From positions 1-30,046 of the forward strand of contig JAFGIA010000156.1 in the NCBI GenBank assembly GCA_016929795.1: a stretch of DNA of 30,046 nucleotides. Reading direction: 5' to 3'. A program made the position numbers and the translations under genes. The stretch is from Anaerolineae bacterium (GTDB lineage: Bacteria > Chloroflexota > Anaerolineae > JAAYZQ01). Within the stretch, counting starts at the first letter, position 1, and every line of letters starts with the position of its first letter. This document shows positions 15,470 to 23,190 of this stretch, in pieces. The notes under the pieces were generated by a model that searched no databases, was not told the origin of the DNA, and worked only from the letters and a program-made list of their open reading frames with translations.

Positions 15470-17415
15470 GTATGGATCGTCACGGATCGCACGACGGCGC
15501 GTCGCGGCCGGCCGGGGGCCGGATGAGGCGCGGCCCGATGGGCGGCGGCCACATGGCAATGATGGGGGGGGATAAGGCGCGCGACTTTCGCGGCACGATG
15601 CGCAAGTTGATCGCTTACCTCGGGCGATACCGGTGGATGATCGGGATCGTCTTCGTGTTTGCCGTTGTCTCGACCGTTGCCAGCATTGCCGGGCCCAAGA
15701 TCCTGGGCCAGGCGACTACTGAGCTGTTCAACGGGGTGATGGCCCAGCTGCGCGGCACGGGGCAGATCGACTTTGCGGCGATCGGCCGCATTCTGCTCAT
15801 TACCCTCGGATTGTACGCCTTCTCGGCGCTGTGCAGCTACATCCAGGGCTGGATCATGGCTGACGTGTCGACCAACATCGCGTACCGCTTTCGACAGGAC
15901 ATCGCCGAAAAGATCAACCGCATGCCGCTCAAGTACTTTGACCAGACCACCCAGGGCGAGGTCCTGTCGCGCATTACTAACGACGTGGACACGGTCAACC
16001 AGACGCTGAGCCAGAGCATGACGCAGATCATCACGTCTGTCGTGACGGTCGTGGGCGTGCTCGTCATGATGCTGTCCATCAACTGGGTCATGACGCTGGT
16101 GGCGCTGACCATCGTCCCCCTGTCGACGGTTGTGGTGATGCTGATCATCAAGCAGTCGCAGAAATACTTCAAGCAGCAGCAGGACTACCTGGGGCACGTG
16201 AATGGGCACGTCGAAGAGATGTACGGCGGCCACCTGGTCATGAAGGCGTTCAACGGCGAGGAAAAGAGCATCGCCAAGTTCGACGTCTTGAACGGGGTGC
16301 TCTACGAGTCGGCGTGGAAGTCGCAGTTCCTGTCGGGCTTGATGATGCCGATCATGATGTTCATCGGCAACCTGGGCTACGTCGCGGTTGCCGTGCTGGG
16401 CGGCTGGCTCGCGGTGCGCAATGCGATCACCGTCGGCGACATTCAGGCATTCATCCAGTACGTCCGCTCTTTCACCCAGCCCATCCAGCAGCTTGCCAAC
16501 ATCTCGAATGTGCTGCAGCAGACAGCGGCGGCGGCGGAGCGGGTGTTCGAGTTCCTGGATGAGGAAGAAGAGGTGGCCGAAGCGGCAGAGCCGGTGCGGC
16601 TGGACGCAATCGAGGGGCGGGTCGAGTTCCGAAATGTGCAGTTCGGCTACTACGACGACAAGGCGGTGATCCACAATTTCAGCGCGGTGGCCCAGCCAGG
16701 GCAGAAGGTGGCGATCGTGGGGCCGACGGGCGCGGGCAAGACGACGATGGTCAAGCTGCTGATGCGGTTCTACGACGTGAAGAAGGGTGGGATTCTCGTC
16801 GACGGGCACGACATCCGCGAGCTGAGCCGGCACGACCTGCGCAACCTGTTCGGCATGGTCCTGCAGGATACGTGGCTGTACAACGGGACGATCATGGAAA
16901 ACATTCGCTACGGGCGCCCCGACGCGATGGACGCAGAGGTGATCGAGGCGGCGCGGACGGCGCACGTGGACCACTTTGTGCGGACGCTGCCGGAAGGGTA
17001 CAACATGGTGCTGAACGAGGCGGCGTCGAACGTGTCGCAGGGGCAGAAGCAGCTTCTGACGATCGCGCGCGCGGTGCTGGCCGATCCCAAGATGCTGATC
17101 CTGGACGAGGCGACGAGCTCGGTGGACACGCGCACCGAGGTGCTAATCCAGGAGGCGATGGACCGGCTGATGGTGGGGCGGACGAGCTTTATCATCGCGC
17201 ACCGCCTGTCGACGATCCGGAACGCGGACATGATCCTGGTGATGAACGAGGGGGATATTGTCGAGTCTGGCACACACCAGGAGCTGCTGGACCGCTGTGG
17301 CTTCTATGCCGGGCTCTACAACAGCCAGTTCGAGAACGGCTGCAACGATCAAATTCGCGACGAGATAGGTGCGCTGGTCGAGGCTGCGCACGCAGTGGGG
17401 CCAGCGCTGTCGTAG
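15466..17415 (+). CDS. Heterodimeric ABC exporter, partner subunit with canonical Walker B
   Basis: This 649-residue half-transporter starts at the ATG at 15466, behind a perfect GGAGGAA and overlapping the previous stop (ATGA). A Gly/Met/Arg-rich N-terminal tail (1-40) precedes six TM helices (about 55-345). The NBD has Walker A GPTGAGKTT (419-427), a degenerate signature VSQGQ (523-527), Walker B LILDE with E548, and switch H579. Together with the preceding subunit this gives one complete site (this Walker A/B with the partner VSGGQ) and one defective site, as known for asymmetric exporters. The last 25 residues extend past the usual NBD end. It is the third gene of the tetR operon. Confidence 0.94.
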   Translation: MSMDRHGSHDGASRPAGGRMRRGPMGGGHMAMMGGDKARDFRGTMRKLIAYLGRYRWMIGIVFVFAVVSTVASIAGPKILGQATTELFNGVMAQLRGTGQIDFAAIGRILLITLGLYAFSALCSYIQGWIMADVSTNIAYRFRQDIAEKINRMPLKYFDQTTQGEVLSRITNDVDTVNQTLSQSMTQIITSVVTVVGVLVMMLSINWVMTLVALTIVPLSTVVVMLIIKQSQKYFKQQQDYLGHVNGHVEEMYGGHLVMKAFNGEEKSIAKFDVLNGVLYESAWKSQFLSGLMMPIMMFIGNLGYVAVAVLGGWLAVRNAITVGDIQAFIQYVRSFTQPIQQLANISNVLQQTAAAAERVFEFLDEEEEVAEAAEPVRLDAIEGRVEFRNVQFGYYDDKAVIHNFSAVAQPGQKVAIVGPTGAGKTTMVKLLMRFYDVKKGGILVDGHDIRELSRHDLRNLFGMVLQDTWLYNGTIMENIRYGRPDAMDAEVIEAARTAHVDHFVRTLPEGYNMVLNEAASNVSQGQKQLLTIARAVLADPKMLILDEATSSVDTRTEVLIQEAMDRLMVGRTSFIIAHRLSTIRNADMILVMNEGDIVESGTHQELLDRCGFYAGLYNSQFENGCNDQIRDEIGALVEAAHAVGPALS

Positions 17416-17473
17416 GCAGGACCGAGCCAAAGGCGAGGAAAGGCATCCACGGGCGCGCCTGTCAACACCTGGC

Positions 17474-17502
17474 TTGACCTCGCGTGCAATTCGTTGCATA
17501 AT
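17474..17502 (+). promoter_or_regulatory. Sigma70-type promoter for tnaA
   Basis: TTGACC (17474-17479), a 17-bp spacer and CATAAT (17497-17502), about 35 nt before the tnaA ATG. No TnaC-like leader with a Trp codon followed by a Rho site is evident. Confidence 0.65.
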
Positions 17503-17537
17503 GGGCTGCAGGCACAGGTGGAAAAGGAGGGGCATCG

Positions 17538-18917
17538 ATGGCCGAGTTCTTGCCGGAACCGTTCCGGATCAAGACGGTGGAGCCGATCAGGATGACGACG
17601 CGGGAGCAACGGGCGGCATTCCTGGAAGAGGCGGGGTACAATCCGTTTTTGATCCGGGCAGAGGACATCTATATCGACCTGCTGACCGATTCGGGCACGT
17701 CGGCAATGAGCGACAACCAGTGGGCAGGGCTGATGCGCGGCGACGAGTCGTACGCCGGCGCGCGGAATTTCTACCACTTGCAGGACACGATCCAGCAGAT
17801 CTTTGGCTTTGAACATTTCGTGCCGACGCACCAGGGCCGGGCGGCCGAGAATGTCCTCTTTTCGATCGTGGTGCGGCCGGGGTTACGCGTGCCAAGCAAC
17901 ATGCACTTTGACACGACGCGGGCGAACATCGAGTCGCGCGGCGGCGAGGCGGTGGACTTGGTGATCGACGAAGGGAAGGACCCGACGAGCCGTCATCCGT
18001 TCAAAGGCAACCTGGACATCGCCAAGCTACGTGCGTTCATCGAGCGACTCGGGCCAGCGAACATTCCGCTCGGGATGACGACGATCACGAACAACTCGGG
18101 CGGCGGACAGCCGGTGTCGATGGAGAATATCCGACAAACAGCGGAGGTGCTGCACGGGTATGGCATTCCCTTCTTTATCGACGCGTGCCGATACGCAGAG
18201 AATGCGTATTTCATCAAGCTGCGCGAGCCAGGATACGAGGATAGGACAACGATCGAGATCGCACGCGAGATCTTCTCATACGCAGACGGGTGCACGATGA
18301 GCGCCAAGAAGGACGGCATGGTAAACATTGGCGGGTTCCTGTGCATGAACGACAGGGAGCTGTACCAACGGGCGAGCCAGGAGCTGATCTTGCGCGAGGG
18401 GTTCACAACATACGGAGGGCTGGCGGGACGCGACCTGGAAGCGCTGGCGATCGGGCTGTGGGAGGGGCTGGACGAGAATTACCTGAAATACAGGCTAGCG
18501 CACACGCGCTACCTGGCCGACCGGCTGATCGAGGCAGGGATCCCGATCGTTGAGCCGCCAGGCGGGCACGCGGTATACCTCGACGCGCTGCGCTTTTTGC
18601 CCGATATGCCGCGCAAACGCTTTCCCGGACAGGCGCTGGTGGTAGGCCTCTACCTGGAGGGGGGTATCCGCGCGGTCGAGATCGGGAGCGTGATGTTCGC
18701 ATACAAAGACCAGGAGACAGGTGAGACGCTGTACCCTGAGATGGAGCTGGTGCGATTGGCGATCCCGAGGCGCGTGTACACGCAATCACACCTGGATTAC
18801 GTTGCAGACACGATCGTGGCGCTGTACAAGCGGCGGGAGGCGCTGCCGGGCTTGCGGATCGTATACGAGACGCAGTTCTTGAGGCACTTTACGGCGCGCT
18901 TTGAGGTGATGGCGTGA
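17538..18917 (+). CDS. tnaA: Tryptophanase (TnaA / tyrosine phenol-lyase family)
   Basis: This 459-residue PLP enzyme would split tryptophan into indole, pyruvate and ammonia in the cytoplasm. The start is fixed by AAGGAGG nine bases upstream. Family signatures include EPFRIKTVEP, IDLLTDSGT, PTHQGR (96-101), GGQPVS and SAKKDG with PLP-binding K258. Residues that separate the two activities point to tryptophanase: D125 in FDTT (Thr in tyrosine phenol-lyase), VEIGS rather than MERG in the substrate loop, and H450 in LRHFTARF (Phe in tyrosine phenol-lyase). Other stretches, such as VNIGGFLCMND, resemble tyrosine phenol-lyase, so specificity may be mixed. A GTGA overlap couples it to the MBL-fold gene. 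Confidence 0.88.
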   Translation: MAEFLPEPFRIKTVEPIRMTTREQRAAFLEEAGYNPFLIRAEDIYIDLLTDSGTSAMSDNQWAGLMRGDESYAGARNFYHLQDTIQQIFGFEHFVPTHQGRAAENVLFSIVVRPGLRVPSNMHFDTTRANIESRGGEAVDLVIDEGKDPTSRHPFKGNLDIAKLRAFIERLGPANIPLGMTTITNNSGGGQPVSMENIRQTAEVLHGYGIPFFIDACRYAENAYFIKLREPGYEDRTTIEIAREIFSYADGCTMSAKKDGMVNIGGFLCMNDRELYQRASQELILREGFTTYGGLAGRDLEALAIGLWEGLDENYLKYRLAHTRYLADRLIEAGIPIVEPPGGHAVYLDALRFLPDMPRKRFPGQALVVGLYLEGGIRAVEIGSVMFAYKDQETGETLYPEMELVRLAIPRRVYTQSHLDYVADTIVALYKRREALPGLRIVYETQFLRHFTARFEVMA

Positions 18918-19624
18918 GGCTAACGTATGTTCGCTGGTCGATGACAATGATCGAAGCGGGGGATGTGACCATTGTGACGGACCCCGTGTTCCGGATGATG
19001 GGCGTGCCCCAGGCACCTCGGTCCTTTACATTCGACAGAATGCCGCGGCCTGACCTGGTCTTTATCTCACACACACACCTGGATCACTTTGAGCCGGCCA
19101 CGCTGCGCAAGCTCGATCCTGATATCCCTGTGTGGATGCCCGCAGACAAGGTAAACAGGGCGAGACGGCTTGGGTTGCGGGCGCTGCGCGGCGTCGACGC
19201 GTGGGAGACAGATACGTTCCACGGGATGCGGCTGACGGCGGTACCGGCCAGGCACCAGGGCGGCGAGCTGGGACTGGTGGTGGAGGCGGACAGGACGGTC
19301 TACTTTGCCGGAGATACGGCACTGGACAGGGAGTTGTTCCGAGTGATCGGGCACCGGTGGCGGCTGGATGCGGTACTGCTGCCGATCGGCGACCTGCGCA
19401 TGCTTGGGGTGCCGTCCGGGCACATCGGACCACGAAAGGCAGCACAGGCGCTGCGGCTGCTCGGCGAGCCGCAGGTGGTGGTGCCGACGCACTATAGCGG
19501 GATGACGATGGGGCCGCTGTTCTATTGTGCGGGCAAGCCTCGCAAGTTGGGACGGGCACTGGAAAAGGCAGAGTTGGGGACGATCGTGGGGGCAAGCCGG
19601 CCGCTCCAGGTAGCAGAGGTATAG
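18914..19624 (+). CDS. MBL-fold metal-dependent hydrolase
   Basis: This is a 236-residue metallo-beta-lactamase-fold protein of the UlaG/NAPE-PLD-like type. The metal motif is H53-T-H55-L-D57-H58, with further ligands likely at H114, D134 (FAGDT) and the His in VPTHYSG. The GTG start overlaps the tnaA stop (GTGA), so it is probably translated with tryptophanase. Family members hydrolyse phosphodiesters, lactones or amides; the substrate here cannot be assigned. Coupling to tnaA suggests a role linked to tryptophan or indole metabolism, but that is inference. mutL follows after 28 bp. Confidence 0.85.
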   Translation: MRLTYVRWSMTMIEAGDVTIVTDPVFRMMGVPQAPRSFTFDRMPRPDLVFISHTHLDHFEPATLRKLDPDIPVWMPADKVNRARRLGLRALRGVDAWETDTFHGMRLTAVPARHQGGELGLVVEADRTVYFAGDTALDRELFRVIGHRWRLDAVLLPIGDLRMLGVPSGHIGPRKAAQALRLLGEPQVVVPTHYSGMTMGPLFYCAGKPRKLGRALEKAELGTIVGASRPLQVAEV

Positions 19625-19652
19625 ACAGTAGGGCCGTATCATCGAGGAAGAG

Positions 19653-21437
19653 ATGCCAATTCGACGCCTGTCACCTGAGGTGGCGGCCAAGATCGCCGCC
19701 GGCGAGGTTGTGGAGCGCCCTGCCTCGGTGGTCAAAGAACTCGTAGAGAACAGCATCGATGCCGGGGCTGGCGAGATCCAGGTCGAGATCCGGGAGGGTG
19801 GCCGCCGGCTGATCCGCGTCGCCGACGACGGCTGCGGCATCGCCGCAGACGAGGCAGCACTTGCCTTTGCGCGCCACTCGACCAGCAAGCTCACGGACGT
19901 GTCAGATCTCGACCAGATCACCACGCTCGGCTTTCGCGGCGAGGCGCTCGCCAGCATCGCCGCCGTAAGCCAGGTGACACTGCTCACCCGCCCACGCGGC
20001 CAGGCGATGGGCCACTTTCTGCGCATAGAGGATGGCCGCACGGTGCGCGAGGAAGGGCGCGGCAGCCCGGCCGGGACGGTGATCAGCGTCGAGTACCTCT
20101 TTCGCAGCGTGCCAGCCCGCCTCAAATTCCTGCGCCAGCCGCGCACCGAGGCTGGGCATATCTACACAGTGATCGCGCACTATGCCCTCGCCCATCCAGC
20201 CGTTCGATTTCGCCTTACGGTAGACGGGCGCCAGGCTTTTCAATCGACAGGAAGTGGTAACCTCTACGACGTCCTGATCGCTATCCATGGCCTTGAGGTA
20301 GCGGGCGACATGCTGCCGCTTGAAGAACCCGCGGGAACCGTTCCGGGCGAGGAGAGGATGGTGACGGTAACGGGCTATACCGGCGTTCCGTCGCTCCACC
20401 GCGCCAATCGCAGTTACATCACCCTCTTTGTCAACCGGCGCTGGATCCAGGACACATCGCTGGCGCATGCAGTTGCCCAGGCCTATCACGGCCTGCTGCC
20501 CGTGGGGCGCCACCCTGTTGCCGTTGTGCTCGTCGAGATCGATCCCGCCGAGGTTGACGTGAACGTCCACCCTACCAAGCGCGAGGTCAAGTTCCGCGAT
20601 GGGCGGCGCGTCTTTTCCGCTGTGCAGCGTGTTGTACGCCACACACTCGTCGATCGGGCGCCTGTGCCGACAGCCGGTCAGCACACGTCGGCATGGCCCA
20701 CGCCCGGAGAGAACCCGCCGCGATGGGGAGACCCTGAAACGCTGCGTGCCTGGGAGCGGCGCCAGGCCGTGGCCCGGTTGGAGATGGGGGGTAGCCAGGC
20801 GGCGCTCAATCTCTACCGCCCACCCGACGACACCGCCCCTGGCTACGTCGGCCCTGTACGGCTGCCGCTGCTGCGCGTTGTCGGCCAGGTGGGCCAGACC
20901 TACATCGTCGCGGAAGGGCCGCAGGGCATGTACCTGATCGATCAGCACGCAGCACATGAGCGGGTACTGTACGAAAAGATGACGGCCGACAGTGAAAAGC
21001 AAGCGGTTGCTTCGCAGGCGCTGCTCGAGCCGGAAGTGCTCGATCTCGACCCACTCCTGGCCGGCACGCTCGACGAGCATCTGCCAGGCCTTAACCGCCT
21101 CGGCTTCCAGATTGAGCCCTTTGGCGGGACTGCCTACCTGTTGCGCGCCGTGCCCGCCATCCTCTCTGGCCCCAATGTGCGGGCAGCATTGGTGGATATC
21201 ATCGAGATGCTACGCGACGGTGGAGATCCACTAGCCGACCAGGCTGAGGAGCGCCTAGTGGCGACGGTGTGCAAGCAGGCAGCCGTCAAGGCAGGGCAAA
21301 CGCTCTCGCCTGAAGAGATGCAGCAGCTCATCCGCGATCTGGAGCAGTGTGCATCGCCCCGCACCTGCCCCCACGGCCGCCCGACGGTGGTGCACTTTGC
21401 GATCGAGATGCTGGAAAAGGAGTTTGGCCGGCGATGA
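19653..21437 (+). CDS. mutL: DNA mismatch repair protein MutL
   Basis: This 594-residue protein links MutS mismatch recognition to strand removal. The N-terminal GHKL ATPase shows VENSIDAGA (31-39), DDGCGI (58-63) and GFRGEAL (93-99), with the GTVISVEYLF region following. A variable linker spans about 330-400. The C-terminal domain keeps the endonuclease motif DQHA(x)2E(x)4E (D430, H432, E436, E441) and the CPHGRP zinc-site motif near the end. It should therefore be a nicking MutL of the kind found in bacteria without MutH. The start at 19653 has GAGGAAG upstream. MutS is not in the window. Its TGA overlaps the next gene (ATGA). Confidence 0.96.
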   Translation: MPIRRLSPEVAAKIAAGEVVERPASVVKELVENSIDAGAGEIQVEIREGGRRLIRVADDGCGIAADEAALAFARHSTSKLTDVSDLDQITTLGFRGEALASIAAVSQVTLLTRPRGQAMGHFLRIEDGRTVREEGRGSPAGTVISVEYLFRSVPARLKFLRQPRTEAGHIYTVIAHYALAHPAVRFRLTVDGRQAFQSTGSGNLYDVLIAIHGLEVAGDMLPLEEPAGTVPGEERMVTVTGYTGVPSLHRANRSYITLFVNRRWIQDTSLAHAVAQAYHGLLPVGRHPVAVVLVEIDPAEVDVNVHPTKREVKFRDGRRVFSAVQRVVRHTLVDRAPVPTAGQHTSAWPTPGENPPRWGDPETLRAWERRQAVARLEMGGSQAALNLYRPPDDTAPGYVGPVRLPLLRVVGQVGQTYIVAEGPQGMYLIDQHAAHERVLYEKMTADSEKQAVASQALLEPEVLDLDPLLAGTLDEHLPGLNRLGFQIEPFGGTAYLLRAVPAILSGPNVRAALVDIIEMLRDGGDPLADQAEERLVATVCKQAAVKAGQTLSPEEMQQLIRDLEQCASPRTCPHGRPTVVHFAIEMLEKEFGRR

Positions 21438-22417
21438 AGAAAGCAGTGGTCCTGGGCTCGACGGGATGCATCGGCAACAACGTGGTGCGGGCGTGCCTGG
21501 AGGCGGGGTGGGCAGTGCGCACATTTTACCGGGCGGCGAGCAAGACGTGGATGCTCGACGGGCTCGAAGTGGAGCATGCGGTCGGCGACCTGAAGGATAG
21601 AGCGTCGCTGGTAGAGGCGATGCGCGGGTGTGACGTGGTATTTCACGCAGCGGCGTACTACCCTCTCCACTCACTCGACATGGCAGGGGCAGTGCGCCAG
21701 GCAGTGGGCGAGATGCGGAACGTGCTCGCCGCCGTCAAAGAGGTGGGCGCGCCGCGTCTCATCTACACCAGCACGCTGACGACGATCGGGCCGCCGGGCG
21801 AGGCAGGGAGCCTGGCAGACGAGCGCGATTTCTACCTGCCCGGCTCCACCGGCAGTGCCTATTTCGAGTGTAAATGGGCGATGGAGGCCGAGGCGTGGCG
21901 GGAGGCGGCGCTCGGCATGCCGGTGGTGGTGGTCAATCCAACGGCAGTGTTTGGGCCGTGGGACGTCAAGCCGACCACGGGCGAGATCCTGCTCCAGGTC
22001 GCAAAGGGGCGCTTCCCCGTGTGGCTCGACCTCGACGTCAACATAATCGACGCGCGCGACCTAGGTATAGGGCACGTGCTCGCTGCAGAGCGAGGCGTGC
22101 CCGCGCGGCGCTACATCCTGGGGGGTGAGAATCTGCGCGTGCGCGAGGCGCTGGCGATGGCTGCGCGCGAGGCAGGGGTGGCGCCCCCACGCTGGAAGGC
22201 CCCGCTCGGCCTGGTGCGCCGCGTGGTGGGCGCTGGCGAAGCACTCGGCCGCCTGCCCCTGGTGCCACCGCCACCGTTGGAGCACTTGAAGACACTGAGC
22301 GAGTGGCAGGCGCTGAACACGGCCCGCGCGCGCCAGGAACTGGGGTTTGCCACGCGCCCCTTCGTCGACACCGTGCGCGATACCCTGGCCTGGTTCCGGG
22401 AATTTGGATATTTGTAG
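21434..22417 (+). CDS. Extended SDR NAD(P)-dependent epimerase/reductase, HpnA-like
   Basis: This 327-residue Rossmann-fold protein has the nucleotide motif GSTGCIG (8-14), a GDLKD element binding the adenine side, and the catalytic pair Y143-x3-K147 with Ser/Thr at 113-114. Its overall pattern (VNPTAVFGPWDVKPT, then RYILGGENL) resembles HpnA-type hopanoid-associated epimerases and dihydroflavonol-reductase-like enzymes. The substrate is unknown, and no hopanoid genes are nearby. The start is the ATG at 21434, inside the mutL stop (ATGA); the frame continues upstream, but that stretch overlaps the conserved C-terminus of MutL. Confidence 0.87.
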   Translation: MKKAVVLGSTGCIGNNVVRACLEAGWAVRTFYRAASKTWMLDGLEVEHAVGDLKDRASLVEAMRGCDVVFHAAAYYPLHSLDMAGAVRQAVGEMRNVLAAVKEVGAPRLIYTSTLTTIGPPGEAGSLADERDFYLPGSTGSAYFECKWAMEAEAWREAALGMPVVVVNPTAVFGPWDVKPTTGEILLQVAKGRFPVWLDLDVNIIDARDLGIGHVLAAERGVPARRYILGGENLRVREALAMAAREAGVAPPRWKAPLGLVRRVVGAGEALGRLPLVPPPPLEHLKTLSEWQALNTARARQELGFATRPFVDTVRDTLAWFREFGYL

Positions 22418-22488
22418 TCAAAAATGGAGTGGCTCGCGGCTCCTGGACAGGCACTGTAACACACCCTCTGGGTTGTTAAGTGCACAAT

Positions 22489-22506
22489 CGTCCCGAGTAT
22501 TCTCGG
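22489..22506. repeat. Small palindromic element, copy B
   Basis: CGTCCCGAGTATTCTCGG contains the hairpin CCGAG-TATT-CTCGG. It matches 11226-11243 at 16 of 18 bases. It lies 60 nt upstream of the NYN gene. Confidence 0.45.
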
Positions 22507-22566
22507 ACCAGGATTGCGGCACCAGGGGCGCACGCAGCCGGTTTGTGGTAGGGAGGAAAAAAACAG

Positions 22567-23064
22567 GTGAACAAGGCATCGTGGCTCGTCGACGTGGGGT
22601 ACGTGGTGCGCGCGAGCGACAGCAAATTCCGGCTCGACTATGTGGAAACGGAGCGGTTTCTGATCGAGCGATGTGGCCAGGCGCGCAGCTTTGTTTTCAA
22701 CGGGTTCGATCCGGCATACGGCATTCCGCGTGGCCTGCGCGCGTTTTACGATGCCATGAAGCGAGTCGGTATGGAGGTACGCTTGCAGCCAATGCAGTCT
22801 GGTCCGCCGGGCACCAATCGCCAGCGGCGAGTAGATGTCGACCTGACGGCGCACGTGGTGTGGCAGGCAAGCCTGCCACACGTCGAGACTCTGGTTGTTA
22901 CCACTGGAGATCAGGACTTTGTGCCAGCAGTAGAGCTGGTGCGCGAGCGTTTCGAAAAGAAGGTCGTGCTTTTTACGTACGAGGCGAACGTGCATGCCGA
23001 CCTGATCACCGCCGCAAACGAGTGGTGGTTGTTCGAGGAGCACGAGGCGCGGTTGGCGCGCTGA
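22567..23064 (+). CDS. NYN-domain (LabA/DUF88-like) putative RNase
   Basis: This 165-residue protein of the NYN/PIN-like fold starts with a GTG behind GGGAGGAAAA. Conserved acidic positions fit a metal-dependent nuclease: D9 in LVDVGY, D90 and D92 in RVDVD, and D115/D117 in TTGDQDF. The last two motifs are the classic NYN signature. The DxGY start is a variant of the more common DGxN. It is a single domain, with no LOTUS or other appendage. NYN proteins act on RNA in bacteria and eukaryotes; the target here is unknown. It stands alone between the epimerase and a sensor kinase. Confidence 0.85.
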   Translation: MNKASWLVDVGYVVRASDSKFRLDYVETERFLIERCGQARSFVFNGFDPAYGIPRGLRAFYDAMKRVGMEVRLQPMQSGPPGTNRQRRVDVDLTAHVVWQASLPHVETLVVTTGDQDFVPAVELVRERFEKKVVLFTYEANVHADLITAANEWWLFEEHEARLAR

Positions 23065-23130
23065 TCGCGCTGTGTGGAAGCAAGGGCTGGTGGAAGCATC
23101 GACGCAGTTTTCGCCTTTTGACCTCTTGTG

Positions 23131-23139
23131 TGGTATAAT
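23131..23139 (+). promoter_or_regulatory. Extended -10 promoter for the sensor-kinase pair
   Basis: TGG-TATAAT is an extended -10 (TGnTATAAT) with no good -35 at 17 bp. The kinase start lies about 45 nt downstream. Confidence 0.55.
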
Positions 23140-23190
23140 CGGCCCGAGGCGGTTTGTCGAGCCCCTGCTGGCCGAGGGAGGTGGTAGGAA

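Noticed and set aside
13652..16974. Long minus-strand frames opposite the ABC exporter genes (13652-14950, 15421-16974)
   Set aside because: His/Asp/Arg-rich antisense shadows of two clearly coding transporter genes.
17416..17537. TnaC-like leader peptide before tnaA
   Set aside because: The only short frame from the -10 region runs into tnaA in another frame, and no stop-Trp-Pro arrangement was found.
19902..21080. 392-residue minus-strand frame opposite mutL
   Set aside because: Antisense to conserved MutL motifs; no recognisable domain.
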